A DNA stretch of 64,000 bases from Aporrectodea caliginosa (GCA_020284085.1 JACEVL010000419.1:371001-435000), one strand, 5' to 3'. Counted from the stretch's first letter, positions 43,962 through 56,264 are shown. A program made the numbers and translations. The notes: generated by a model not told the origin, from the sequence alone.

Positions 43962-44182
43962 TGCCTCTTCCTCCTCTTCCTCCTCCTGCTCCTCCTTCTT
44001 CTCCTCTTTCTCCTCCTGCTCCTCCTTCTCCTCCTCCTCTTCCTCTTCCTTCTGCTCCTCCTCTTTCTTCTCCTCCTCTTCATCCTCATCATCCTCCTCC
44101 TTCTGCTCCTTCTTCTCCTCCTCCTCTTCCTCCTCCTTCTGCTTCTGCTCCTCCTGCTCCTCCTCCTCTTCCTCCTCCTGCG
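43962..44182. repeat. Polypyrimidine CTC/CTT tract
   Basis: About 220 bp of nearly pure C/T with TCCTCC and TTCTCC units; the Arg/Lys-rich ORF on minus is a by-product. Confidence 0.9.
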
Positions 44183-44753
44183 ATGCTTTGTAAACACCGG
44201 TCTTCGTTAGCCAAAGCCACTCAGCCGTCGACCAACTGACTGTCTACGGTTGGTCGTCTATCCACGATGTGCGATGAAACAACTGCCTAAGCTGTGCATT
44301 TTGAAGCGCATTTGTTTGTTGAACAAAGGAGAAACAATGGATGGTGATGATGATGATAAGCACAGGATAACAAGCACAACGACACAGCTGCAGAGGAAGT
44401 AGTCAGAAGCAGCGTATCTTATCAGCTGACGACGGAGGAAATAGGGGAGCATCAGGTACACTCTGCCCTGAAGAGAGAGTCTGGTTCCGATTTAATGCAA
44501 CCTTTCGGAGGCGGAATGTTTTCGCTGCACAATCAGAAGCAAAGGTGGATCTCCTCCGTATAATTATTAGGACGGTGAATGAAGGACTTCGTTGCTCTGT
44601 TCCACCGTTCGTCGTCGTCGGCGTCGTTCTAGAACTCTCGTTCTAGTTTAGACTGCGCTGTTTCTTGAAACGGACTCAGACGTAGTCACATCTAGACAGA
44701 CACAGACAAGTAGTAGGATTAACTAAGACATAGACAAAGACGACGATCAAGCC

Positions 44754-45884
44754 ATGGAACTGACAGACACAGAGACAGAGACAGCGTGTGGTGCTGCTGC
44801 TGCGGCCTGCCTTGGTCTTCACAGAACCTCAGACGGAGCAGAAGAACCCGGTCTCAGCAACTGCAATTGTTGTTCGCCAGTCGATGATGAGTCTGTTGTC
44901 GACGAAACGGGAGAGAGAATGAAAACGAGAACAACAAAGAACAACAATAGCTGTTGTTCCATGGATTGCAACCGGAAGACGCCACTCCCACTGAACGACA
45001 TACAACACAGCAGTTCCACGATGAACAGCCAATCAAACGCTCTGATGCATCCGGAAAAGGTTTCCACTTCCACTGATACACATCAGGCATCATCAGCATC
45101 ATCATCATCAGCATCTGCCTCCTGCTGCATTCCAAGCAATCTCCACCAACAGCAGCATCAGCAGCAGAGGAACGTCTCTTCCCAACATCATCCTGGCTCT
45201 GGCTCCGCTTCCAGAGAAGATCTGGAAAACGAGATCTTCTCCTCTGACGATCGGGAATTCGACTTTCTCAAGGCACCGTTGCTTCCCAGATCTTCGTCCC
45301 TCAAGTCCCGCAAGACTCCACCGCCAGGAACTTCTACACACCGTAAGTCAGTACGATTCGCCGATGCCCTTGGCCTTGACCTGGAACTCGTGCGACACAT
45401 CCTTCACCCGGATGAGCCACCAGATGTTCCGTCGACTGCCATGCGATTCCTACAATCCACCGAACCATTGAAGGTCATTTCCTACTGGCGCGTGTCCTTT
45501 CCACATCCGGCAACGACCGGAAACCTGACGGATCGCGTCCTGCAGAACAAGGTTTCGCTGGAGAGCTGCAGCATCAACAATTCAAACCGGAGAGTCTACG
45601 GCACCGTTCGAGTGGCTAACGTTGCCTACGAGAAGAGCGTTCGTGTGAGGTACAGTCTGAATGGTTGGCTGACCTGCGACGATGTTCAGGCGACTTACAT
45701 CGAACACTCGAACGATCTGATCACAGATCGATTCTTCTTCGAAATGAGAATTCCAGAGGAACATCTGGTCGCTAGAAGTCGTCTGGAATTTGCCGTCAGA
45801 TTCTCGGCTGCCAATCAAGTTTTCTGGGACAACAACTTCAACAGGAACTACGCTCTCGAATGCGTCGACTACAGCGTCCTCTGA
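44754..45884 (+). CDS. Protein phosphatase 1 glycogen-targeting regulatory subunit 3-like
   Basis: Single-exon 376-residue protein. PPP1R3 proteins tether the PP1 catalytic subunit to glycogen so that it can activate glycogen synthase and switch off phosphorylase. Visible parts: a low-complexity Ser/Gln/Asn-rich N-terminus (1-150), an acidic patch EDLENEIFSSDDREFDF (155-171), the PP1-docking RVxF motif as KSVRF (198-202) followed by ADALGLDLELVRHI, and a C-terminal CBM21 glycogen-binding domain (about 245-376) with VYGTVRVANVAYEKSVRVRY, LNGW and the diagnostic end WDNNFNRNYAL. The single-exon structure and length resemble vertebrate PPP1R3B/C/D; which paralogue cannot be said. ATG 44754 has the context gccATGG and no upstream in-frame extension was seen. 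A 49-bp fragment of this gene is duplicated at 42226. Confidence 0.95.
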   Translation: MELTDTETETACGAAAAACLGLHRTSDGAEEPGLSNCNCCSPVDDESVVDETGERMKTRTTKNNNSCCSMDCNRKTPLPLNDIQHSSSTMNSQSNALMHPEKVSTSTDTHQASSASSSSASASCCIPSNLHQQQHQQQRNVSSQHHPGSGSASREDLENEIFSSDDREFDFLKAPLLPRSSSLKSRKTPPPGTSTHRKSVRFADALGLDLELVRHILHPDEPPDVPSTAMRFLQSTEPLKVISYWRVSFPHPATTGNLTDRVLQNKVSLESCSINNSNRRVYGTVRVANVAYEKSVRVRYSLNGWLTCDDVQATYIEHSNDLITDRFFFEMRIPEEHLVARSRLEFAVRFSAANQVFWDNNFNRNYALECVDYSVL

Positions 45885-47399
45885 TGCTTCGGAAACTGTC
45901 GGAGATTAGTAACAGAAACGTAGAAGAAAAACATCGGAAAATATCGGATATTAGGAATAAAACATCCTCTGCTGTAGAAAGAAACAGAAGGCTTAGGTTT
46001 AATTAAATTTCTGAGTTACAATTGTGCTGACAATTCGTCAACTATTTCTTCAGACGAGAGCACCAGTCTGCTCTGTGTGTTAATCGGTCTCTAGAATTTT
46101 CTCTGTAACTCTAAGAACAGCTCATCCAAGCAACAATACTGGAAATCTTCTGAAACTATTTGCCAACTATTTTTTAAGTCACCAAAACATCCGAAATGCA
46201 CTTTTCTACTGAGTTTTCCACCACTCTCAGAACTGCGGCAATTCTAAGCTAAACTTAATAATTAAGAAATCATTTTTCGCATTTCATGATTTGCTAAATT
46301 GTAACATTTAAGATGAACGCATAAGGTCTCTCTACGCCTCTCCCTAAATACCTCCTATCTCCATCTGTCTGTCTCTGTCTGTCTGTCTCTATCCTCTCGT
46401 CTGCTATCTGTATCTCCATCTATCTATAATCTCTGTCTCTGTCTATCTATCTGTATATCTATTATTATATCGATCTGTCTGTTTGTCTGTCTATATGTCT
46501 GTTCTGTTCTGTCTGTCTTCCTAACAGAGTGTACTAATAACCTCTCTGCAGATACGTGAAGTGACTTCTGCATCGGTTTCTTCTTCTGTAGAGAACAAGT
46601 ATTCTGTGAATTAGTCTTATTCGTCTCTATAGAGACGATCTGTGAAGTGGTTTCAGTCCCTTGAGGCGACCTCTTGCATATCGTAGGCGGCAGAGTGGAC
46701 ATCACACCCACACACAGCCACTGTCACACACACACGCAGTGCCACCGTCAGCGGATCTCCTCCTCAGAGTCAGAGAAGGCCTTCAGCACAGATAGGCCTA
46801 TACTTCTCAGAAGAACCTCTTAGTTCAAAACCTCTGAGTTCAGAACCTCTTAGTTCTACTGCAGCTGATGTCGCCGACCGACTGCTCCATTCCGTCTCTC
46901 ATCTGCTCTCGAAATCATCATCATCTGTCATCCGGAAAATACGTTGAAACGAAGAGAGGAATATTTGGAAACGATGACATCTTGATCCTCCTTTCCTCCT
47001 CCTCCTCATTTCTCTTCCTTCACTGGATGCAACGTTGGCAAAGAATCTTCAAAGAAACTGAAACGGTTCCACGTCTATGATCCTCTGATATGGAAGATGG
47101 AGCTCTCTGCCTGGAACAGTCCTAAGAAACAGACAGAGCATATGGTTCATTTATGTTCATAGGTTCATAGAGCCATAGGTTAATAGAGACCTAGACGTTC
47201 ATGGAGACATAGGTTCATAGGTTAATAGAGACATAGGTTGATAGGGACATAGACACATACATGTAGTTAAATAAAAAATACTTTTACTCAGAAGTGAACT
47301 AAAAGACAATCAGACAATAAGAAGTCATTTCATTCAGTTGAAAGCAAAAGTCAAAGGGAAACCATTATTCCTCCACCTCCTTCTCTTATTCCCCCTCCT
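45885..47399. other. 3' flank of the PPP1R3-type gene; TCTG/TCTA repeats
   Basis: No gene was recognised. TCTGTC/TATCTA microsatellites occur at about 46350-46515, and GTTCATAG-type short repeats at about 47145-47240. Confidence 0.45.
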
Positions 47400-47605
47400 C
47401 CTTATCATCATCATCATCATCATCATCGATGGCGCTGAGCAATTGTTAGTGAAGGACTTGCTCAAGGTTCCCGAGTACACAGTAGGAATTGAAGGAGGAC
47501 GGGAGAATGGGAGAATGGGAGAAGGGGGAGGAGGGCTCGAAGCCGCACTCTCCGCTGTATACCATGTGAGAGCTCTAACCAATTATTGGCCACCGTTTAA
47601 CAGAG
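47400..47605 (-). mobile_element. SINE-B copy (minus)
   Basis: TCATCATCAT tail, ATCGATGGCGCTGAGCAATT, GTGAAGGACTTGCTCAAGGT core, a purine-rich insert (GGAGAATGGGAGA) and the head complement TGAGAGCTCTAACCAATTAT. Confidence 0.75.
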
Positions 47606-48184
47606 GCAGACAGGAGAAGATATCAAAGAGCAAAGACTGAAAACAAACCTTGACCTTCGTCATTTCTTCTGCCTTTCGCAGTCGACTTCCGTTCTATAAA
47701 TAGTGTGGCCTGCAACAGAGACAAACATAGTAATCGTAATCTTACAAGTTCTACTCATTTCTAAATCAATAATACTCGACAAAGTCTACAGCTAAGGACG
47801 AGGAAGCATTGATATGAGCAGTTCCACCATTTTCAATTCAGCTCTACTAACCGAGGAAGAGGAAGCGGGACAAATGACCACACACACAGTAGACGCATAG
47901 CAGACAATGAGTTTCTTCAAGTGGCACAGACTTTGCTGTTTCGTTCGTTTTTCCTTTCGAAGCGACCTTTGACCGTCTGTCATTTCAGGGTCTCTTAATC
48001 AGCAACCGGTCTTCGTCGGGTGTTTCAAAGGGAGTTAGAAAGGGTAGGTCAAAGAGCGATTCAAAGGCAGTAAGAGGGGCAAGTCAATTCAAAGGGAGAG
48101 AGAGAGATAGACAGAGAAAGACACAGACAGAAAGACAGAGACAGACAGACAGACAGACAGACAGATGAAAACGCGTGGTTCAAA

Positions 48185-48290
48185 GGGACGAAGGAGGATG
48201 GTATATAGATGGTTGCTTTGCCCTAAGGCGTCGGCGACCGATGAGGAAATGAGGAATCTCGCAGTCGGGAATTGAACCCAATTCATCGGC
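48185..48290 (-). mobile_element. Possible diverged SINE
   Basis: The minus strand has GGGTTCAATTCCCG (B-box-like) followed by CGCCTTAGGGCAAAGCAACC, which resembles the core. Head and tail are not clear. Confidence 0.35.
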
Positions 48291-48435
48291 AGAAAAACAG
48301 AGAAAAAGAACAGACGCAGAATTCGGTCCACAACCATCACCACAACCATCACCACCACCACTCAACACATACAACGACCACCACCAGACATCTCATCATA
48401 AATCAACAGATAGCATATGAACCATACTCTTCCGC

Positions 48436-48525
48436 CGCCTCCACCTCCACTTCTCCTCCTCCTCCTCCTCCTCCTCCTCCTCCTCCTCCTCCCTCCTCCT
48501 CCTCCTCCTCCTCCTCCTCATCATC
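48436..48525. repeat. CTC triplet microsatellite
   Basis: CCTCCT runs for about 90 bp with one interruption. Confidence 0.92.
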
Positions 48526-48919
48526 TCTTCATTCATGTGTCTGTCTCAGTCTCTTTCCTACGTTTCCTCCCCATTAGTTGGTCCATCATCTTCTCCAATT
48601 CCTTCTTTTCCTCCTCCTCTTCCATCTTCTCCAATTCCTTCTCCTCCTCCTCTTCCATCTTCTCTAAATGCCTTCTTCTCTGAGCGCAACCAGAGTCAGA
48701 CAATCACAGAGAACAGCTGTGTCGACGGTCCATTCAAATGTTCTTTCAAATGGTGCTTATTGTCCACCGTTTACTTCGGTCAGGAGACGACACCAGCCGC
48801 TCCTCCCGTACCCTGCCTATCACCTCCCTCCATACCCTTCTTCTCCATCTCCTCATCCGTTGGAATAGACGACCGACCGATCGTCGGCCAAGAGCAGAGG
48901 CTTTCCACTGACACAGTTG

Positions 48920-49105
48920 CATTATTCAGCATTTATTAAGCGCCTCTATATAATGACGAAGCATCAATCGATGGCGCTGAGCAACTCTTAATGAAGGATT
49001 TGCTCTCAATATCCATACACACTGCAGTAATCGTCCAACACTCTCCGCCGCTTTACAAGGCGACCGCTCTAACCAATCGGTCGGCTACCGTGTCCGACTG
49101 CAGCA
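48920..49105 (-). mobile_element. SINE-B copy (minus)
   Basis: GCATTTATTAAGCGCC, ATAATGACGAAGCATCAATC, GATGGCGCTGAGCAACTC, core GAAGGATTTGCTC and the head complement ACCGCTCTAACCAATCGG (A box on minus). Confidence 0.8.
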
Positions 49106-49238
49106 TGGGACGAGTGCGTCTTCTGTCGACACCCAGTCCCCTACCCCTCCCTCCGCTCCCCTTCCCTCTGTAGGAACCACCATCGAATGTTTCATAAATA
49201 ATAATTTATCATCTTAAGGCATGGCGAAATTATTGCGA

Positions 49239-49349
<111 letters not shown>

Positions 49350-49810
49350 GGACTCCCTCCGATCGACCGATGAAATATTCAGCAGCGCTTTTATTTCGCC
49401 CACTTTTAAGCGGACTTGTAATAACGCCGTTCATGATCTAATGGTCTCATAAGTGGTCCACCCTCTGACCAGTTCATTTGTCTGTCCGTCCGTCCTCTCT
49501 CTCTCTCTCTCTCTCTCTCTGTATGTCTGTCTCTTTATGCTTGTCTCTCTCACCGACACTCCCTAGCTACGACTCTCCCTTCTCTCTCCTGCTCTCTCCC
49601 TCCTTTCGTCAAGCTTCCTCCCATCCCTAACCCTCCCTCCTCCTTCCTCTCTACCATTTCTCTCCCTGTTTCGCTGTGTCTCTGTCTCTGTCTGTGAGCC
49701 TGCCTGCATATCTGTCTGTCTGTCTGTCTTTCTCTCTCTGTCTCTCTCTGTTTGTGTGTCTGTCTGTCTGTCGTTTGGATCCAAGCCATGTATCGGTTGC
49801 TGGTGATGAC

Positions 49811-51572
49811 CTACTCGTGCACGGTGTTTACTTTCGTCTGGCTCCAATTGACGGGAACGTTGAAGGCAGCGGTCGAGGTGCTCCTTCCCCCTGTTACCTT
49901 CACCGTCGGCCCGCCGCCGGCGCCGCCACCGCCTCCTGGTCCTCGTCCGTCGATCGTCGGTCGAAGAGCAGCAGAGACGCCGTCGTTGGCCTCAGAGGCA
50001 TGAGGAGGAGCAGAGGGAGGAGGACCTCCTGCTCCTCGACCGATGAACGAAACGACGCCACCTGGTGTAGAGGAAGAACGACTCCAGTTCGTCTTTTACA
50101 ACAAAGAAGAAACAAATAAATAAAACGACTTAATACACGATTCGACTGAATGATTGTCATCAACATCATCATCATTCTTAGGCATTTATTAAGAGCCACC
50201 ATTTAATGACTTCTTGAAGATCCCTACAAAGTGATCGGCTCAGAGAAGGAGGAGGAGGAGGAGGAGTAGGAGAAGGAGGAGTAGGAGGAGAAGGAGGAGG
50301 AGGAGAAGGAGGAGGAGGAGGATCGAACCCGTACCCTCCGCGTTAGAAGGCAAGCTCTCATTTTTATCTGTGCCCCACAATGAATATATCGCGTCAGTTT
50401 TCGTCTCAATCTGTCCCAAATTGAAAACACTAACCACGGATCCAAATGTAAGCAACTGATCTAGAGGCAACTGGTCCAATCGATTGGTTAGAGCGCTCGT
50501 GTTGCAAAGCGTAGAGTAAGGGTTCGATCCTCCTCCTCCTCCTCCTGCTCCTCCTCCTGCTCCTGCTCTTCCTTCTTCTCTTCTTCCTCCTCCTGCTCCT
50601 CCTGCTCCTCCTGCTCCTCCTGCTCCTCCTCCTGCTCCTGCTCCTCCTCCTCCTCCCTGCTCCTCCTGCTGCTCCTGCTCCTGCTCCTGCTCCTCCTGCT
50701 CCTCCTCTGAGACGGTTACTGTGTATGGACCTTGAGCAAGTCCTTCACTCACTATTGCTCAGCGCCATCGATTGATGCTTCGTCATTAGCTAGTTGCACT
50801 TAATAAATGCATAATGATGATGATGATACCTTGTTAGTGTTGGTGGCTGTCGTCCATTGTTTGGCTGGAGCTGCGTCAGTCAATCGACCGGAAGAAAGGA
50901 TGAGATTGACAGATGAGGAGGATGAGGAGGTGTTGAACAGGTGGTTGGATTGCATGGGGGGCGATGACAACGGAGCGAACATTGGCTGAGGATTTCCATG
51001 TGGATTCGTCTGAGGATAGATCTTCTTCACGTGAACCTCAGCTCCACTTCCAATGCACCCCACTCCTCCTCCTCCTCCTCCTCCTCCTCCACCGATGCTG
51101 TTGCGACCACAAAACATCGCCTGATGCCTTCCACCGCCGTCAGACAGACTCTGTAACAACAGACAGACACATACAGACCATCGACAATTACCAACATACA
51201 TGTAAACATACATACATGTGAACATACATATGCACCCATACATACCCACATAAATTAGCATAGCAGAACAGAATATAATCTGAGTTGAGGCCAAACGGAC
51301 CTACACCCCAACCAACCAACCAACCAACCAACCAACCAACAGGCTGTTCCCACTGTTGAGAAGCACCCCTCCCATAGCGTTGTCTGCCCTCTGTCTGTCC
51401 TCTAAGAATGCCAGGAAGACGACGACGACGAAGCCACTCCTTCCGAAACCTCTTTCTGTTCGCCATTTCGTCAACAGTAACAATACATCACTTTTCTTAA
51501 TAAGACGAACCTCTTTCTATGCGCTCTCTCTTCAAAGCCCAGAAATACGTATTTAGAAGTGCGCATCCTACG

Positions 51573-51656
<84 letters not shown>

Positions 51657-54600
51657 CATATCTAAGTGGCAGACGAAGTGCCACTCCTGATTGGCTGCTT
51701 TGTCCAACATCCTGCTCCACGTGTGTCAGGCACATCGTCGAGGTTCTTAAACGACCAACAACAACAACAACAGCATCGAAGCTACAAAGTATTCCAACAA
51801 CATTCTGCAGTTGTAATTATTATAATGCAACTGCAGCATTTAAAACCTCTCTTCTCTCACTGTCGCTATCTCTATCACTGTTAGTAATCTGATTTATAAA
51901 GCGCCACTATCCAATGACGAAGCATCAATCGATGACGCTGAGCAATTGTGAGTGAAGGACTTGCTCAAGATCCCTGCACAGTAACCGTCTCAGAGAGGAG
52001 GAGGATCGAACCCATGATCGAACTCTCCGCATTGTTACAATGCGATTGCTCTTACTGACCAATCGTCTCCTGTGATGTCCCTGCTGCAAGTGAAGTCAAA
52101 TGAGTTCAGTTCGTACCATGATGGAGTCTCTGGTGATGGATCTTTCGAAGTCCAGACAGAAAGTCACTTCCTTCTTCGTCCCTTTGTTGTTCTCTCTCGA
52201 CGTCGTCGTCGTCCTAGAGTCCTCCAGACTGTAGTCACTGCTCAGCTGATCTGCGACCGATGCCGGACTCCTCGCACCAAAGGCCAGCTGCAGAGGAGTA
52301 GGAGGAGGCGATGAAGGACCGACTGACGCCGATGACCATCCACCGATGGGCGATGGAGAGGAGGACAGCCTCTCCTGGAGGGCAGTCGTCGTTCTGTTGA
52401 CCACAGACCCTCCTCCTCCTCCTCCTCCTCCTCCTCCTCCTCCTCCTCCTCCTAATGTCTGATTGCACAGCAATCCATTGTCGTCGTCTCTGTGGTTGGT
52501 CGTCGTCTTGTGTCGCCCCGACGCCTCCTCCGCCTCCTCCGCTGATCTCTTTCGTTGCTCTGGCAGCAACTGCGGCCGCATGCACACGCAGACAGACGAA
52601 CGTAATGGCGACGACTTTGATGAGGACGATGGCTCCACTGGCGATGACTATGAGAACCATCAGAAGACTATCGCTGCTGCTCCCACGAAGAGAGACGTCG
52701 TCGCCCATCGTCGAAGACAGCTCCCCTCCTCCTCCTCCTCCGTTGGCAGAACCCTTAACGACGATCAGTTGTTGAGCAGAGGCATTGACGAGGACAAACA
52801 GAGACACGGAGACGGACAACGGAGGAGACCCGTTGTCATGGACGACGACGGACAGCCAATGGAGATGCGCTTCTTCGACGGAGATGTCGACGCGAGCGAT
52901 GACGTCTCCGGAGAATTCATTGATGTCGAACAGCCTTCGATCGTTGCTTCCTCCTCCTCCTCCTGCTGCTGCTGCTGGTGGTTGTGCATCCATGCGGAAC
53001 GTCAACAGACCGTTAAGTCCCTCGTCCGGATCGATCGCCTCCAGCTTAGTTACGACGTATCCAGATGGAACGTTCATCCAGATGTAGAACGTTTCGTTGG
53101 CTGTCGATGGAAAGACGATGGAAGGAGGATTGTCATTCTCATCGGTGACGCAGATGGTGACGTTGACCGCAGTTGAAGTGGTCAGCCAATGAGGAGGAAG
53201 AGGAAGAGGACTGGACGGCGGTGGAGCTGGTTCGTTGGAGGCACGGACCATGAGTTTAAAGAGACTGATCTGCTCATGGTCCAGAACGATCAGATTGTAG
53301 ATCTCTCCGGAGAAGTTGTCGATTCGAAACTGTCTGGCAGCAGGTCCTTCGAGCGAATAGAAGACTCGGTGATACTCAAAGGAAGCGTCTCCATCGAAGG
53401 CCTTCACCTTTCCCAACAGACTCCCGATCGGTCTGTTCTCAACCGTCGTAAACTGATAGACCAGAGACTCAAACTGCGGTAGTTCATCATTGACGTCCAC
53501 TATGTTGAGGATGAGTGTGGCCAGAGCCGACCGCGATGGTTCCCCACCATCTCTGGCTGTTACCAGATACGAATAGGACTGTCTCTTTTCGTAGTCGAAG
53601 ACAAGAGAGGCACTGATGCGTCCAGACAGACCGTCGATCGCCAGACTATCCCTCGGTGTTCCGTTCAACGCTTCCAGTTTATAGCGGAGAGCAGCATTTC
53701 TTCCGATGTCCAGATCCGTTGCGTTGATCCTTGTGACGAACGCTTCCAGTGGATTGTTCTCCGCAAGACTGACGAAGAAGACGTCGCTCTCCATCCTTGG
53801 ATTGTTGTCGTTCTCATCCGTCACCTGAACGATCAACGTCTTCGCCGATGCCATCAGACGAGGCAGTCCGTTGTCATGACAGCGGATGGTGAGCGAGTGC
53901 TGCGTCTTTGTTTCGCGATCGAAGACCTTGGCCGTTACGAGTTTGAATTCCGACGGATAGATCATCTCCAACCGGAAGTCAACGGAAGAATCGATGCTGC
54001 AGTCGACCTTTCCGTTTCCGGTGGCTGGGTTGTCGGCGTCCGAGACAGCCACGTGACTGACGAAGGTGCCGACGGGAGAGTTCTCTGGCACCTGCGCCAA
54101 TCGAGAGGAAGTGAGGAGGTTGACGAGGATCTTAGGAGGATTGTCATTGACATCGATGACGTAGAGAACGACCTTGGAAAAGGTCGGCAGCGAATTAGGT
54201 CCAAGGTCAGAGGCGACAACGGTCAGAGAGAAGACGACGTCTCTCTCGTAGTCGATCGGTCCATTCACTGTTATCAGACCAGTTGAGACGTTGATAGCAA
54301 ACAGAAGCGGCTGATTATGATGATGATGATGATGATTGGATGATGATGAAGGCGACTGTTGTTCCGTTTCCTCTGCGAAGCTGTACCTCACCATTCCGTT
54401 CAGTCCTACATCCGGGTCGTAGGCGCGGACGGTGAGGACGGACGATCCCAGTGGAACGTTCTCTTCGATGCGTTCTTCGTAGAGACTGAGGTCGAACTGT
54501 GGATTGTTGTCGTTGGCATCTTGGATGTAGATGTCGAGCAGCATAGAGGCAGACCTGACCGGAGCACCGCCATCGAAGGCTACGACGGTCACCGAAAAGT

Positions 54601-55222
54601 AGTCCTGGATCTCTCGGTCCAAATGGCGACAGAGTTTCAGGCGGACGTCGTGTGATCCGTCCACCTGTTTGGTGACGTTCAGCTCAAAGAGATCGGTGTC
54701 TGCGCTCAGATGGTACCTTTGGATCGACAGTTCATCGCTGTCTGCGTCCTCTGCCGCTGGAATGGAGAACTGAGAACCAGGCAGCGTCGTCTCAATGATG
54801 TCCAGGGAGAAGCGATCCTTGTGGAATGCTGGAGCATGGTCGTTGATGTCCTTGATTTCCACCTGGATCTTGATGATCTGGAAGTAGACCAGCGGCCTCA
54901 CAGCCACCTCCAGGTAGACGTAGCAGGACTCCATGTAGGGACAGACCTTCTCGCGATCGATGATCGCCTTCGAAGTGACGTCACCCGTCGTTTCTCCGAC
55001 GTCGAAATAGAGATTGTGATGACGTACGTGGAACTGCAGCTGCTTCAGAACATCCTTGTTCTGGCGATACTGACCGATCAGACCCGAGTCTTGCCGGACA
55101 TTGCCGACGACTGTTCCAATCGGCTGCTCCTCGAAAATCTCAAACTTCAACGTCCGATGTCCAAATACGAAGGAGACACTGGCCATCAGACACCAAGCGA
55201 CGATCAGCACAGAAGACCACAT
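49811..55222 (-). CDS. Protocadherin with seven cadherin repeats (delta-1-like layout)
   Basis: Type I membrane protein for calcium-dependent homophilic adhesion. Exon 1 (55222 to 52117) encodes a signal peptide (MWSSVLIVAWCLMASVSFVFG), then extracellular cadherin repeats whose linkers read DINDHAP, DANDNNP, DVNDNPP, DENDNNP, DVNDELP and DENDNPP; these close EC1-EC6 and a seventh repeat follows. The membrane segment is LLMVLIVIASGAIVLIKVV at about residues 852-876. Exon 2 (51150-50830) starts SLSDGGGRHQ after TTACAG, and exon 3 (50092-49811) ends KVNTVHE-stop; both junctions are phase 0 (ATG|GTACGA and AAG|GTATCA donors). Seven ECs match delta-1 protocadherins. Oddity: between the membrane segment and ERSITRDSIM the reading frame changes by one base, most likely in or near the AGG/GGA repeat at 52409-52453. 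The upstream ATG at 55333 would add a Thr-rich leader; 55222 was chosen because it starts the signal peptide and an acceptor TTTCAG lies at about 55320. Confidence 0.9.
50165..50375 (-). mobile_element. SINE-B copy (minus) in protocadherin intron 2
   Basis: ATCATCATT tail, GGCATTTATTAAGAGCC, GATCCCTACAAAGTGATCGG, an expanded GGA/GGAGAA block and the head complement GATCGAACCCGTACCCTCCG. Confidence 0.8.
50460..50825 (+). mobile_element. SINE-B copy (plus) with a long internal CTC expansion
   Basis: A box TGGTTAGAGCGC, B box GGGTTCGATCC, then about 180 bp of CTC/CTG triplets (50530-50707), core GGACCTTGAGCAAGTCCTTC, ATTGCTCAGCGCCATCGATT, GCACTTAATAAATGC and an ATGATG tail. The tail touches the splice donor of protocadherin exon 2 (GT at 50829-50828). 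Confidence 0.88.
51578..51655. repeat. GT dinucleotide microsatellite, protocadherin intron 1
   Basis: About 38 GT units. Confidence 0.97.
51885..52070 (-). mobile_element. SINE-B copy (minus) in protocadherin intron 1
   Basis: GATTTATAAAGCGCCACTAT, CCAATGACGAAGCATCAATC, GAGCAATTGTGAGTGAAGGA, GAGGAGGAGGATCGAACCC (short, unexpanded insert), then the head complement. The best-preserved short copy of the family. It ends about 45 bases from the protocadherin exon 1 donor. Confidence 0.85.
52409..52453. repeat. CTC triplet repeat inside protocadherin exon 1
   Basis: 15 CTC units. On minus this reads poly-Arg in the membrane-segment frame but poly-Gly in the frame of the downstream cytoplasmic sequence. 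Confidence 0.92.
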
Positions 55223-55731
55223 GTTGCTGGTCGTATTTGTGGTAGTGGTGGTGGTGGTGGTGGCTGTTGTTGTGGTCGTGGTCGCGTGCCTTCTTCTTCG
55301 CTTCTGCGTCAGAAAACTGAAAGCATACGACAAAGCAAATAAAGCAAAGCTTTAGAAGAAACTCATGAGATTTGTGTTCAATCATCAGGAGGAAAACTGA
55401 AATTGAAAACGACACTTGACGCAACTTGAACAGAATCTCACGTTACAGCAAAGTAGATCGGGTGGAAGATAAGCGGACGAACGAAATACGAATCCATAAA
55501 AATCCCAAGGACAATAAATTCAACTTTGGCGAAAGAGACGAGTCTTCAGTTTAGACTTGAATGGCATCAAAGAAAATTGAACGACATTGATAATGATTAT
55601 TATTAGGAACTGGAAAGAGAAGAACTCCACCACTTAATCGGACAATCGACCAATAACTGTCGACTATTATCAACGGCTGCCCTGGTATACGAGACCCAGA
55701 CACCCTAACCAGGCTAACCTTAACCCTAACC
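55223..55731. other. 5' flank of the protocadherin gene
   Basis: A TTTCAG acceptor (minus) at about 55320 suggests an upstream 5' UTR exon. No promoter element was recognised. Confidence 0.4.
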
Positions 55732-56264
55732 CATTGTGATTTTCCTTACAGATTTTATTTTAGTTATAGTTACAGTTATAGTTAATGGTTTTTCATTTTA
55801 GTTATAGTTATAGTTAGTATTATTTTTTAGTTATAGTTATATTTATAGTTAATGGATTTTTATTTTAGCTAATTTTAGTTACTACTTAGTTACAATAATT
55901 AAGGCTATAAGCAAAATTGTGCGTATTAACACGCTGTTTCACAAATTGCTCAGAGCTTTGAAAGCCGTTGAAGCATGGGTGCATTCAGCTTCATGAATAC
56001 ACGAGTTTCCAAAGTAACTGACAAATTGCATAATAAAAATATCGCATTTTTTGGTTCTCATTTATGTCGAATCGTCCATATTGCACTTCCTATTTTTATT
56101 TTTGGTATTAACGAAAATAAAGATGAATTTTCGTTCTTGTTATTTTCGTTATAATTATAGTTAATGATATTTTTTAGTTATAGTTATAGTTATCGTTAAC
56201 GAAATCATTTTATTTTCGTTAACGAACATTTTCGTTATCGTTATCGTTAACGAGAATCACACTG
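55732..56264. mobile_element. hAT-like MITE of GTTATA repeats, near-perfect 8-bp TSD
   Basis: Ends CATTGTGATTTTC and …GAGAATCACACTG form inverted repeats. Flanks CCCTAACC (55724-55731) and CCCGAACC (56265-56272) match at 7 of 8 bases. The interior is dominated by TTAGTTATAGTTATAGTTA and TTATCGTTATCGTTAACG tandem hexamers. Confidence 0.75.

Noticed and set aside
43766..44197. Arg/Lys-rich protein on the minus strand
   Set aside because: Translation of a polypyrimidine tract; no conserved segment outside it.
49788..50003. Plus-strand ORF with a signal-like start (MYRLLVMTYSCTVF…)
   Set aside because: It is antisense to the third protocadherin exon, which has a matching acceptor, phase and stop on the minus strand.
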